Positions 31,623-40,207 of a stretch of 64,000 bases of DNA are shown piece by piece. The number at the start of each line of letters is the position of its first letter. Position 1 is the first letter of the stretch. The DNA is taken from the NCBI GenBank assembly GCA_040219295.1, contig JAVJST010000011.1:1-64000 (forward strand), read 5' to 3'. Below the pieces are notes generated by a model. It was not told the origin of the DNA. It saw only the letters and a program-made list of their open reading frames with translations, and did not search any database. The position numbers were made by a program, and so were the translations under genes. The stretch comes from JAVJST01 sp040219295. Lineage in GTDB: Bacteria > Pseudomonadota > Alphaproteobacteria > Rhodospirillales > Casp-alpha2.

Positions 31623-32372
31623 ATGACCGCCAGCCCAGGACCTTCCAGCGTTGACCGTGACGAAATCGCCCGCTTCGAGGCGACCGCCGCCGAATGGTGG
31701 GACGAGGACGGCCCGTTCAAGCCGCTGCACCGTCTCAACCCGGCGCGCATGACCTTCGTGCGCGACGCACTGTGCGACCATTTCGACCGCGATCCGACGG
31801 CGTCGGCGCCGCTGAAGGACCTCCGCATCATCGACGTTGGCTGCGGCGGCGGCCTGATCTCGGAACCGCTGGCCCGACTGGGCGCCGCTGTCACCGCGAT
31901 CGACGCCGGGGCCGAAGCAGTCGGTGTCGCCAGCACTCACGCCGCCGCCGCGGGCCTTGCCATCGATTTCCGCCAGTCGACGGCGGAGGCCATCGTCGCC
32001 CAGGACGAGACGTTTGACGCGGTGGTGTCGCTCGAGGTCATCGAACACGTCGCAGACGTCGCGGGTTTTCTCGCCTCGCTCGCCAACCTGACACGGCCCG
32101 GCGGCATGGCCGTGCTCGGCACCATCAACCGCACGCTAAAGTCGCTCGCGCTGGCCAAGGTCGGCGCCGAGTACGTCCTGCGCTGGGTACCGGCCGGGAC
32201 CCACGACTGGCGCCAGTTTGTTCGCCCGTCCGAGATGGCACGGGGTCTGCGTCCCTACGGCCTCGATCTCACCGACCTCAGGGGCGTCGTCTACAACCCG
32301 GTCAGCGGCGCGTGGAAACTGTCGCCGGACATCGATGTCAACTACCTGGCCAGTTTCGCCAAGCACCCATGA
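31623..32372 (+). CDS. ubiG: Ubiquinone biosynthesis O-methyltransferase
   Basis: S-adenosylmethionine-dependent enzyme performing both O-methylations in ubiquinone synthesis. The 249-residue protein carries the family start DEIARFEATAAEWWDEDGPFKPLHRLNP and SAM motif DVGCGGG (71-77), then the post-motif segment around EVIEHVADV and the membrane-associating stretch LGTINRTLKSLALAKVGAEYVLRWVP. It is the first gene of a tight unit: its stop overlaps the ATG of the amidoligase gene (ATGA), implying coupled translation with two genes that have no known link to quinone synthesis. Confidence 0.96.
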   Translation: MTASPGPSSVDRDEIARFEATAAEWWDEDGPFKPLHRLNPARMTFVRDALCDHFDRDPTASAPLKDLRIIDVGCGGGLISEPLARLGAAVTAIDAGAEAVGVASTHAAAAGLAIDFRQSTAEAIVAQDETFDAVVSLEVIEHVADVAGFLASLANLTRPGGMAVLGTINRTLKSLALAKVGAEYVLRWVPAGTHDWRQFVRPSEMARGLRPYGLDLTDLRGVVYNPVSGAWKLSPDIDVNYLASFAKHP

Positions 32373-33358
32373 GCCGCCGTTCCCACCAGCCGGAAGTTGC
32401 CGAACCGCCGCGCGCCCGGACCGCGTCGGGCGACATGCGACGCGTCGGCGTCGAGATCGAGTTCGCCGGCGTCAGCGTGCGCGACGCTGCCGATCTCGTC
32501 GCCCAGGCGTTCGGGGGCACCATGGACGTCGAGAGCGACCACCGCATTGACGTCGAGGGCACCCGGTTCGGCGACTTTACGGTCGAACTCGACGCCGCCA
32601 TCGCCCACAAGAGCGGCGACAAGGAACTGAAGATCGCCGACAAGGACGTCGAGACCATCTCGCGACAGCTTCTCGGCCACGCCATTGCCGGGCCGGTACC
32701 GACGGAGATTGTCTTCCCGCCGGTACCGTGGCAGGAGCTGGCGGCGCTCGACGACCTACTGGACCGGCTGCGCGACGCCGGCGCCGAGGGCACCCGCGAC
32801 GCCGTCTATTACGGCTTCGGCGTGCATCTGAACCCGGAAGTCGCCGAGGAAACCGCCGATTACGCGCTCCGGCACCTGCAGGCCTACCTGATCCTCGAGG
32901 ACCGGCTGCGCGACGACATCGGCGTCGACCCGATGCGCCGCGTGCTGCCGCACATCGATCCGTTCCCGGACGGCTATGCGCTGCAACTGATGGATCCGGA
33001 TTACGCGCCGGGCGTCGCGGACCTGATTACCGACTACGTGAAGGCCAACCCGACGCGCAGCCGCGGCTTCGACATGATGCCCCTGTTCCGCCACCTCGAC
33101 GAGGATACGCTGCTGTCGCATGTCGACGACGCCTCGCTGATCAAGGCGCGGCCGACGTTTCACTACCGCCTACCCAATACCGAACTGCAGGATCCGGACT
33201 GGTCGTTCGTCACCGACTGGAACCGCTGGGTCGGGGTCGAACACCTGGCGATGGATGACGACAAGCTGGCGGCGGCGATGGCCGAGTACCGCGCCTGGCT
33301 GCGGAAGCCCACGGTCGACCGCTGGATCGACCGGCTGAAGGCGTGGGCCGAGGAATGA
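32369..33358 (+). CDS. Putative amidoligase (glutamine-synthetase-fold)
   Basis: A 329-residue protein of the amidoligase enzyme family, predicted to join an amine to a carboxylate using ATP. The signature GVEIEF (27-32) matches the metal-binding Gx-E-x-E start of the glutamine-synthetase-like core, and GVHLNP near residue 150 is another conserved strand. Comparative genomics (Iyer and colleagues, on amidoligases) linked this family to class I glutamine amidotransferases, exactly the next gene here, and proposed synthesis of unknown gamma-glutamyl-type conjugates. The ATG overlaps the ubiG stop and its own stop overlaps the next ATG. Product and substrate are unknown. Confidence 0.8.
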   Translation: MSRRSHQPEVAEPPRARTASGDMRRVGVEIEFAGVSVRDAADLVAQAFGGTMDVESDHRIDVEGTRFGDFTVELDAAIAHKSGDKELKIADKDVETISRQLLGHAIAGPVPTEIVFPPVPWQELAALDDLLDRLRDAGAEGTRDAVYYGFGVHLNPEVAEETADYALRHLQAYLILEDRLRDDIGVDPMRRVLPHIDPFPDGYALQLMDPDYAPGVADLITDYVKANPTRSRGFDMMPLFRHLDEDTLLSHVDDASLIKARPTFHYRLPNTELQDPDWSFVTDWNRWVGVEHLAMDDDKLAAAMAEYRAWLRKPTVDRWIDRLKAWAEE

Positions 33359-34056
33359 GCGGCGCAGCATCGAACGGTCGTCCGGTCATCGGCGTAACCA
33401 CGTCGCGCCACCAGAGCCTGCTGACCTGGCTGTGCCACTGGTTCGCGATCTGGCGCGCCGGCGGTCAGGCTCGGCGCATCATGCCGGGTGACAACGTTCC
33501 CGCGATCGGCGAGTTCGACGGGCTGGTCATCGGCGGCGGCGACGATATCGGCGCTGATCTCTACAAGGGCGAGCTGACCCTCGACATCAAGACCGACCCG
33601 GACCGCGACCGGCTCGAGCAGCGCCTGCTCGCCGAGGCGCTGGACGCCGACCTGCCGGTGCTCGGCATCTGCCGCGGCTCGCAGATGATCAACATCCATC
33701 TCGGCGGCAACCTGCACCGCGACATCTACGAGATCTACAGCGAGAAACGGCGCCTCAGGACCGTGCTGCCCCGCATGGACGTACACATCGAGAAGGGCAC
33801 CAAGCTAAACAGCATCCTTGATAGATCGTCGTACCGGGTGAACAGCCTGCACCACCAGGCGGTCGACCGGCTCGGTGACGGGTTACGCATCGCTGCGCGC
33901 GATGACCACGGCGTCGTCCAGGCGACGGAGTGCACCGATCGCAACTTTCTGATCGGCGTGCAATGGCACCCGGAGTTCCTGATCCTGTCGTCGTCGCAGC
34001 AGTCGCTGTTCAGGGCGCTGCTCGATGCCGCGCGGAAGCGGCGCGAGAAGGGGTAA
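33355..34056 (+). CDS. Class I glutamine amidotransferase / gamma-glutamyl hydrolase (peptidase C26)
   Basis: A 233-residue amidotransferase of the PuuD-like C26 group, which hydrolyses gamma-glutamyl bonds. The triad is complete: nucleophile Cys106 in GICRGSQ, and His205 with Glu207 in VQWHPEF; HHQAVD at 166 is a further family motif. It starts within the stop of the amidoligase gene (ATGA), so both proteins should be made in step. Two readings fit: it feeds ammonia to the amidoligase, or it removes the gamma-linked group the amidoligase adds. The second recalls the PuuA-PuuD pair of putrescine breakdown, but no other puu gene is present. Confidence 0.88.
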   Translation: MSGAASNGRPVIGVTTSRHQSLLTWLCHWFAIWRAGGQARRIMPGDNVPAIGEFDGLVIGGGDDIGADLYKGELTLDIKTDPDRDRLEQRLLAEALDADLPVLGICRGSQMINIHLGGNLHRDIYEIYSEKRRLRTVLPRMDVHIEKGTKLNSILDRSSYRVNSLHHQAVDRLGDGLRIAARDDHGVVQATECTDRNFLIGVQWHPEFLILSSSQQSLFRALLDAARKRREKG

Positions 34057-34278
34057 GCCGCGTTTCCTCATTTGCCTGCCCGGGCATTCACAGCGTCACC
34101 GCCGCGAAGACGTCAACCAAAGATCCGAAGCCGCCGCCGCCGGGTTGAACGACAATCCGCCGCCTGAATACCAAACGTTATGGAACACGATACGGTTATC
34201 AACTAACATCCAACGCGGACCAGTAAGAGGGCGTATTCAAGCCACCTTCCGTCGAAAAACCAATTGGGAGAGAAATCA
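34057..34278. other. Intergenic region upstream of the TRAP transporter genes
   Basis: No gene. GC falls toward the 3' half, where the promoter of the TRAP genes should lie. GATA-CGGT-TATC near 34188-34199 is a small inverted repeat that could be an operator. I cannot assign -35/-10 boxes. Confidence 0.35.
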
Positions 34279-35277
34279 ATGTACAAGCATCTAGTTGCCG
34301 CGACGATGGCCGCGGCCGTTATCGGTATGGCTACGGCGGCACCGGCCCATGCCAAATGCGACGACGGCGAGATCGTCATCAAGTTCAGCCATGTCACGAA
34401 CACCGACAAGCACCCGAAAGGGATCGCCGCCTCGTTGCTGGAGCAACGCGTCAACGATGAGATGAACGGCAAGGCCTGCATGGAGGTGTTTCCGAACTCG
34501 ACCCTCTACGACGACAACAAGGTTCTTGAGGCCATGCTTGCCGGTGACGTCCAGCTCGCCGCGCCGTCGCTCTCGAAGTTCGAGAAGTTCACGAAAAAGT
34601 TCCGTGTCTTCGATCTTCCGTTTGTGTTCGCCGACATCGAAGCGGTTGACCGTTTCCAGAACTCGGACGCCGGTCAGAAACTCAAGGACTCCATGAAGCG
34701 TCGCGGCCTTCAGGGTCTCGCGTTCTGGCACAATGGCATGAAGCAGATGTCCGCCAACAAGCCGCTGATCAGCCCGGCTGACGCCGCCGGCCTGAAGTTC
34801 CGTATCCAGGCATCCGATGTGCTGCAGGCGCAGTTCGAGGCGCTCGGCGCCAACCCGCAGAAGATGTCGTTTAGCGAGGTCTACGGCGGTCTGCAGCAGG
34901 GCGTCATTGACGGTCAGGAGAACACGTGGTCGAACATCTACGGCAAGAAGTTCTTCGAGGTCCAGGATGGCGTCACCGAGACGAACCACGGAATCATCGA
35001 TTATTTGGTGGTGACATCGACCGAATGGTGGGAAGGCCTGCCCGGTGACGTGCGCGACCAGTTCGCGACGATCCTCAGGGAAGTGACCGAGGCGCGCAAC
35101 GCGGAGTCCTACAAGGTCAACCAGCAGAACAAGCAGCTGATCATCGACGCGGGCGGCACGGTACGCACGCTGACACCCGAGCAGCGTCAGGCCTGGGTCA
35201 AGGCCATGAAACCGGTCTGGGACCAGTTCATGGACGATATCGGCGAGGACCTGCTGGCCGCGGCTGCCGGTTCCTGA
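34279..35277 (+). CDS. dctP: TRAP transporter substrate-binding protein (DctP family)
   Basis: Periplasmic receptor of a tripartite ATP-independent transporter, 332 residues after the ATG that follows GGGAGAG. Signal peptide about 1-23 (ends AHA). The DctP fold is clear: FSHVTNTDKHPKG at the first strand, the conserved Arg of LKFRIQASD that pairs with the ligand carboxylate, and the long signature MSFSEVYGGLQQGVIDGQEN. These mark a receptor for an organic acid, probably a C4-dicarboxylate or related acid; the exact ligand cannot be read from sequence. A stable hairpin follows before the permease genes. Confidence 0.93.
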   Translation: MYKHLVAATMAAAVIGMATAAPAHAKCDDGEIVIKFSHVTNTDKHPKGIAASLLEQRVNDEMNGKACMEVFPNSTLYDDNKVLEAMLAGDVQLAAPSLSKFEKFTKKFRVFDLPFVFADIEAVDRFQNSDAGQKLKDSMKRRGLQGLAFWHNGMKQMSANKPLISPADAAGLKFRIQASDVLQAQFEALGANPQKMSFSEVYGGLQQGVIDGQENTWSNIYGKKFFEVQDGVTETNHGIIDYLVVTSTEWWEGLPGDVRDQFATILREVTEARNAESYKVNQQNKQLIIDAGGTVRTLTPEQRQAWVKAMKPVWDQFMDDIGEDLLAAAAGS

Positions 35278-35288
35278 GTATGGTGTAA

Positions 35289-35317
35289 CGGAGCCGGGCA
35301 GATCGCGCCCGGCTCCG
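35289..35317 (+). terminator. Hairpin between dctP and the TRAP permease genes
   Basis: Perfect 11-base arms CGGAGCCGGGC and GCCCGGCTCCG with a 7-base loop, 11 bases after the dctP stop and without a T-run. Such a structure fits partial termination or 3'-end protection, giving more receptor than permease. Confidence 0.7.
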
Positions 35318-35357
35318 CGACCACTGCCGGGTAAGTGTCGATGGAGGGGGAACCGTC

Positions 35358-35966
35358 ATGACCTACCAGCCAACGACTCGACTGGGGGCCATCATCGACC
35401 GCATTGAGGTCAATGGTATCGCCATCATGCTCGGCCTCATGACCGTGGTCACGTTCGCCAACGTGATCGCGCGTTACATCTTCAATTCGAACATCCTGTG
35501 GGCGCTCGAGACCACCGTGTTCCTGTTCGCCTGGCTCGTTCTGCTCGGCATGTCCCACGGCGTCAAGATCTCCGCCCACATCGGCGTCGACCTGATCCTC
35601 AACATGGTCGGCCAAAGCACGCGCAAGACACTCGTCGTCATCTCGGTGATCTGTTGTCTGATCTTCAGCGTGCTGCTGACCATCGGTTCGTTCGAGTACT
35701 GGTGGCCATTCGCCACGGACCGCGCCTGGTACGAGGTCAATGACATTCCGATGGTGTTCTTCCCCGACCTCATGGCCGACTGGCTGAACGAGGGGGAGGC
35801 ATACGAGAAGATGCCGCGTTTCATCCCTTACGCGGCGCTGCCCATCGGCCTGGTTCTGCTGACTCTGCGGTTCGCGCAGGCGCTATGGGAAGTCATCAAC
35901 GATCGACGCGCCATGTTGATTGCCGGTCACGAGGCCGAGGACATGGTCGAAGAAGGCATCAGGTAG
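35358..35966 (+). CDS. dctQ: TRAP transporter small permease (DctQ family)
   Basis: The four-helix small membrane subunit of the TRAP carrier, 202 residues. Spans are visible at about 20-45, 52-72 (WALETTVFLFAWLVLLG), 93-117 and 155-180. The second helix with LETTVFLFAWLVLLGMSHGVK is the best conserved part of the family. Between spans three and four there is a longer periplasmic-side loop, WWPFATDRAWYEVNDIPMVFF. GGAGGGGG precedes the ATG. It is 13 bases upstream of dctM, and both form one membrane complex that works with DctP. Confidence 0.92.
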   Translation: MTYQPTTRLGAIIDRIEVNGIAIMLGLMTVVTFANVIARYIFNSNILWALETTVFLFAWLVLLGMSHGVKISAHIGVDLILNMVGQSTRKTLVVISVICCLIFSVLLTIGSFEYWWPFATDRAWYEVNDIPMVFFPDLMADWLNEGEAYEKMPRFIPYAALPIGLVLLTLRFAQALWEVINDRRAMLIAGHEAEDMVEEGIR

Positions 35967-35979
35967 GCGGGGCCGAACA

Positions 35980-37344
35980 ATGGAAGTTGCCATCCTATTT
36001 CTGCTGGTGATCGGCCTGATGCTGGTCGGCGTGCCGATCGCGGTCGCGCTCGGCCTGTCGAGCACCGTCTTCCTGATGATTTATTCCGACGCCTCGCTCG
36101 GTTCGATCGCACAGACCCTGTTCAATGCTTTCGAGGGCCACTACACGCTGCTCGCCATCCCGTTCTTCATCCTGGCATCGGCCTTCATGACGACGGGCGG
36201 TGTCGCGCGACGTATCATCCGTTTCGCCATCGCCTGCGTCGGACATTTCCAGGGCGGACTGGCCATTGCCGGGGTGTTTGCCTGCATGTTGTTCGCGGCC
36301 CTGTCGGGATCCTCCCCGGCGACCGTCGTCGCTATCGGCACCATCGTCATCGCCGGAATGCGTCAGGTCGGCTACACCAAAGAGTTCGCCGCCGGCGTGA
36401 TCTGCAACGCGGGCACGCTCGGCATTCTGATCCCGCCTTCGATCGTCATGGTCGTCTATGCCGCATCGGTCGACGTCTCCGTCGGGCGCATGTTCCTGGC
36501 TGGCGTGATCCCCGGCTTGCTTGCCGGCCTTATGCTGATGGTCGGAATCTATGTCATCGCGAAAATCAAGAATCTGCCGGCCCAGGATTGGGCGGGTTGG
36601 GGCGAAATCCTGGCCGCGGCCCGCGACGCGTCGTGGGGCCTTTTCCTGATTGTCATCATCCTGGGCGGCATCTACGGCGGCATCTTTACGCCGACCGAAG
36701 CGGCGGCCGTCGCCGCCATCTACGCATTCGTCATCGCCAACTTCGTTTATCGCGACATGGGGCCGTTCGCCGAAGGGGCTCCCAAGGGCGGCAATGCGGT
36801 CCTCAAGTCCGTGTCGATCGTCTGGCATCCCGATACCCGCCACGCACTCTACGAAGCCGGCAAGCTGACCATCATGCTGATGTTCATCATCGCCAACGCG
36901 TTGATCCTGAAACACGTGCTGACCGAGGAGCAGATCCCTCAGACGATCGCCGCAGCGATGTTGGACGCCGGGTTCGGCCCGATATTTTTCCTTGTTATCG
37001 TCAACGTGATCTTGCTCATCGGCGGCCAGTTCATGGAGCCGTCGGGCCTGATCGTCATCGTCGCGCCGCTGGTGTTTCCGATCGCGATCCAACTCGGAAT
37101 CGATCCCATCCACCTCGGCATCATCATGGTCGTCAACATGGAGATCGGCATGATCACGCCGCCCGTGGGGCTCAACCTGTTCGTCACGTCGGGCGTCGCC
37201 GGCATGCCGATGATGAGCGTCGTTCGCGCCGCCTTGCCGTTCCTGGCGATCCTGTTCGTGTTCCTGATCCTGGTAACCTACGTGCCGTGGCTCTCGACGT
37301 TCCTGCCGACCCTGTTGATGGGACCGGAGCTCATCACCCAGTAA
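35980..37344 (+). CDS. dctM: TRAP transporter large permease (DctM family)
   Basis: The large, 454-residue membrane subunit that couples substrate uptake to the sodium gradient. Around eleven to twelve spans can be traced. Typical DctM features: start LLVIGLMLVGVPIAVALGLSS, the loop GGVARRIIRFA, the SGSSPATVVAIGTIV segment expected at a substrate or ion site, GTLGILIPPSIVMVVY, and ITPPVGLNLFV near the C-terminus. The ATG at 35980 was chosen because the sequence from there matches the family start; an upstream ATG overlaps dctQ with an arginine-rich tail. Confidence 0.94.
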   Translation: MEVAILFLLVIGLMLVGVPIAVALGLSSTVFLMIYSDASLGSIAQTLFNAFEGHYTLLAIPFFILASAFMTTGGVARRIIRFAIACVGHFQGGLAIAGVFACMLFAALSGSSPATVVAIGTIVIAGMRQVGYTKEFAAGVICNAGTLGILIPPSIVMVVYAASVDVSVGRMFLAGVIPGLLAGLMLMVGIYVIAKIKNLPAQDWAGWGEILAAARDASWGLFLIVIILGGIYGGIFTPTEAAAVAAIYAFVIANFVYRDMGPFAEGAPKGGNAVLKSVSIVWHPDTRHALYEAGKLTIMLMFIIANALILKHVLTEEQIPQTIAAAMLDAGFGPIFFLVIVNVILLIGGQFMEPSGLIVIVAPLVFPIAIQLGIDPIHLGIIMVVNMEIGMITPPVGLNLFVTSGVAGMPMMSVVRAALPFLAILFVFLILVTYVPWLSTFLPTLLMGPELITQ

Positions 37345-37352
37345 CGATGCAC

Positions 37353-37386
37353 CCGGGGTTCCCGGTCGTCGCCGGATGCGCCCCGG
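37353..37386. terminator. Possible two-way terminator between dctM and the aldehyde dehydrogenase gene
   Basis: CCGGGG (37353-37358) pairs with CCCCGG (37381-37386), with an inner CCGG/CCGG stem, filling the 42-base gap between two convergent stops. No T-run on either side, so the assignment is weak. Confidence 0.35.
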
Positions 37387-38826
37387 TTACTCCACCGGCC
37401 AGCCACCGACGGCCTTGACCTCGAGAAACTCCTCGAGGCCCCAGACGCCGCCCTCGCGGCCGTTTCCGGACTGCTTCATGCCGCCGAACGGCGATCCCGG
37501 CCCGCGCGCCTGACCGTTGATGTCGACCATGCCGGACCGAAGCTGGCGCGCGACACGCCGCGCCCGTTCCGGGTCGGACGTCTGGATGTAGTTGGTCAGG
37601 CCGTAGTCGGTATCGTTGGCGATCTCGATCGCCTCGTCCTCGGTATCGAACGGCATCATCGACAACACCGGGCCGAAGACCTCCTCGCGCATGATCCGCA
37701 TATCGTTGGTGCAGTCGGCGAACACCGTCGGGCGCACGTAGAACCCGCGGTTGAGACCCTCCGGCCGGCCGACGCCGCCCGCCACCAGGCGCGCGCCCTC
37801 GTCGATCCCGGCCTGGATCAGGTCCTGCACCTTGTTGAACTGAAGCTCGCTGACCAGCGGCCCGATGTGCGCGCCGGCCTCGGACGCGGCATTCACGCGG
37901 GTCGCCTCGGCGGCGGCCTTGGCCTGTTCGACGGCCTCGTCGTAGCGCGAGCGCTCGACCAGCATCCGGGTCGGCGCGTTACACGACTGACCGGTGTTGT
38001 TGAAGCAGCGGGCGATGCCCTGGGCGACCGCCTCGGGACGGGCGTCGGCGAACACCAGATTGGCGCCCTTGCCACCGAGTTCCAGGCTGACCCGCTTTAC
38101 GGTCTCGGCGCCGGCGATGGTGATGGCGCGGCCGGCGCGGGTCGAGCCGGTGAAGCTGACCATGTCGACGTCCGGGTGCGACGTCAGGCAACTGCCGACG
38201 CCCGGGCCGTCGCCATTGACCATGTTGTAGACGCCCGCCGGGACGCCGGCCTCGTGCATGATCTCCGAGAACAGAATGGCCGACAGCGGCGACTGCTCGG
38301 ACGGTTTGAGCACCATGGTGCAGCCGGTCGCGAGCGCCGGGATGACCTTCAGGGTGATCTGGTTCATCGGCCAGTTCCACGGCGTGATCAGCGCACAGAC
38401 GCCGATCGGCTCATGGATGATCCGGGTGTCCTCGGCGCCGGCGCGCAGCGGCCGCTCGAACTCGAAGCCTTCGAACGCGTCGATGAACGCGTTCAGGTGA
38501 TAGGACCCGGTGCCGGACTGCTGGACCCTGGACATGTCGATCGGCGCACCCATTTCGGCGCTCAGCGTCGCGCCGAGTTCGTCTGAGCGGCGCGTGTAGA
38601 CGTCGAGGATCGCGCGCATCAGGTCGAGACGCTCCGCCTTCGACGTGACGCGCCATTTCGGAAAGGCCGCTTTTGCCGCGGCGACGGCCGCGTCGGCGTC
38701 CTCGGGCCCGCCAAGGGCGATCTGGGTGATGACTTCCTCGTTCGACGGGTTGATGACGTCGAACCGCTGCGGGCTCCGGGCGGCGACCCAGGCGCCGTTG
38801 ATGTAGAAGTTCGTGGTGTCCGTCAT
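37387..38826 (-). CDS. NAD(P)-dependent aldehyde dehydrogenase
   Basis: A 479-residue cytoplasmic enzyme oxidising an aldehyde to its acid. Active-site elements are intact: catalytic Cys near residue 282 in GQSCNAPTRM, the general-base Glu in LELGGKGANLVF, the Asn-containing TPWNWPMNQ, and the nucleotide loop FTGSTRAGRA. The start at 38826 has AAAGG eight bases away; an ATG two codons earlier is too close to it. Substrate is not readable. It converges on the TRAP genes, so one could imagine linked use of a transported acid or alcohol, but that is inference. Confidence 0.93.
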   Translation of the reverse strand: MTDTTNFYINGAWVAARSPQRFDVINPSNEEVITQIALGGPEDADAAVAAAKAAFPKWRVTSKAERLDLMRAILDVYTRRSDELGATLSAEMGAPIDMSRVQQSGTGSYHLNAFIDAFEGFEFERPLRAGAEDTRIIHEPIGVCALITPWNWPMNQITLKVIPALATGCTMVLKPSEQSPLSAILFSEIMHEAGVPAGVYNMVNGDGPGVGSCLTSHPDVDMVSFTGSTRAGRAITIAGAETVKRVSLELGGKGANLVFADARPEAVAQGIARCFNNTGQSCNAPTRMLVERSRYDEAVEQAKAAAEATRVNAASEAGAHIGPLVSELQFNKVQDLIQAGIDEGARLVAGGVGRPEGLNRGFYVRPTVFADCTNDMRIMREEVFGPVLSMMPFDTEDEAIEIANDTDYGLTNYIQTSDPERARRVARQLRSGMVDINGQARGPGSPFGGMKQSGNGREGGVWGLEEFLEVKAVGGWPVE

Positions 38827-38880
38827 GGTCATGACCTTTCTTTTGGGGCGCGGCAGGGCCGGGCTCGTCATCGGGCGTTG

Positions 38881-38947
38881 GCACTCGGCACCGCATATAA
38901 CGTTAATCGTGCCCGGTTGCCACCCGGGGACGCCTGACCCTTTTGGG
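38881..38947. repeat. Dispersed intergenic repeat, copy A
   Basis: A 67-base element upstream of the aldehyde dehydrogenase gene that aligns with 46375-46440 at about 50 identical positions of 67 with one gap. Its core is a short hairpin, CCCGG...CCGGG. It has no coding sense and no obvious target duplication. Confidence 0.65.
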
Positions 38948-39007
38948 ATAATCGCGGCGGGGCCCAAACCATGCGCCTTATTTCTGCCTTGGTCGGCGCC
39001 TAGCCTG

Positions 39008-40114
39008 ATGCGGAATATGCAATCTGGATCAGATACGATTCCCAACACAGCACAGTTCACCGCGACCGATCCCGGGACCGGTCATGACGCAGAGTTGGCG
39101 GTCACCCGGAACCACGTTCGCCAGTGGGCCATGACCGCACAGCAGTACGCCGGTCCCCGGACAACCCGCAGCTTGCTGCAACTGCTGACGACCGTTCCGC
39201 CGCTGATCGGACTGTGGGCATCGATGATCGCCATCGTCGATGTCAGCTATGGTTTGACGCTGTTGTTGGCTGTCCCGGCAGCCGCGTTCACCGTGCGCCT
39301 TTTCATCATTCAGCACGACTGCGGTCATCGATCATTCTTCCGTTCGCGCCGCCTGAACGACTTGGTCGGCACGCTGATCGGCGTCGTGACGCTGACACCG
39401 CACGAATACTGGCGTCGCGCCCACAACACCCATCACGCAACATGTGGCAATCTCGAGAAACGCGGCATCGGCGACGTCAGCGTTCTGACAGTTGCTGAAT
39501 ATGAACGCCTGCCGTTACTGAAGCGACTGGCATACCGGTTCTACAGGCATCCGCTGGTGTTGCTCGGCATTGGGCCGATTTATCTTTTCGTCATCAAGTA
39601 TCGTCTGCCGCTCGACCTTATCCGCGACAATCCGGGATTGCTTGTCGGCGTCATGGGAACCAATCTCGCCATCACCGGCGCCTTGATCGGGCTCGGTTAC
39701 GGATTCGGTTTCGCCGAGGTTGCGATGGTGGCGGCCCCGATCGTCCTGCTTTCATCCGCCGCCGGCGTCTGGCTGTTCTATGTACAGCACCAGTTCGAGA
39801 AGGCGCACTGGAAGGACGGGGAGGACTGGACGTTTCACGAGGCGTCTGTGATGGCCAGCACCTACTATCACTTACCCGCGCCGTTGCGCTGGATCTCCGG
39901 CGACATCGGAATTCACCACATTCATCACCTGTGCTGCCGGATCCCCAACTATCGGCTTGCCGCCTGCCTGAAGAATATACCTGCGCTGCAATCTCTGAAC
40001 CGCATCGATCTGCGCACCAGCGTCGGCTGCTTTCGTCTCGCGTTGTGGGATGAAGCCACCCAGCGGCTGATTTCGTTCGGCGCCTACAGACGACTAAAGC
40101 GGCTCGAGGGATAG
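39008..40114 (+). CDS. Fatty acid desaturase
   Basis: A 368-residue integral membrane di-iron enzyme that inserts double bonds into acyl chains. The three histidine clusters are complete: HDCGH (103-107), HNTHH (139-143) and HHIHH (303-307). Several hydrophobic pairs separate them (LLLAVPAAAFTVRLFII; ALIGLGYGFGFAEVAMVAAPI). The composition of the boxes is like that of DesA-type acyl-lipid desaturases. Start is uncertain between ATG 39008 and 39017. It diverges from the aldehyde dehydrogenase gene across the gap that holds repeat copy A. Such enzymes adjust membrane fluidity. Confidence 0.9.
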   Translation: MRNMQSGSDTIPNTAQFTATDPGTGHDAELAVTRNHVRQWAMTAQQYAGPRTTRSLLQLLTTVPPLIGLWASMIAIVDVSYGLTLLLAVPAAAFTVRLFIIQHDCGHRSFFRSRRLNDLVGTLIGVVTLTPHEYWRRAHNTHHATCGNLEKRGIGDVSVLTVAEYERLPLLKRLAYRFYRHPLVLLGIGPIYLFVIKYRLPLDLIRDNPGLLVGVMGTNLAITGALIGLGYGFGFAEVAMVAAPIVLLSSAAGVWLFYVQHQFEKAHWKDGEDWTFHEASVMASTYYHLPAPLRWISGDIGIHHIHHLCCRIPNYRLAACLKNIPALQSLNRIDLRTSVGCFRLALWDEATQRLISFGAYRRLKRLEG

Positions 40115-40207
40115 CCGTCGCCGACACAGCAGCGGAATTCGTAGCCGCCGCACCCCAAAGCCGATTATAGATGGCTTGAACCCGGCAACGGAGCGCGGCG
40201 GTAATCC

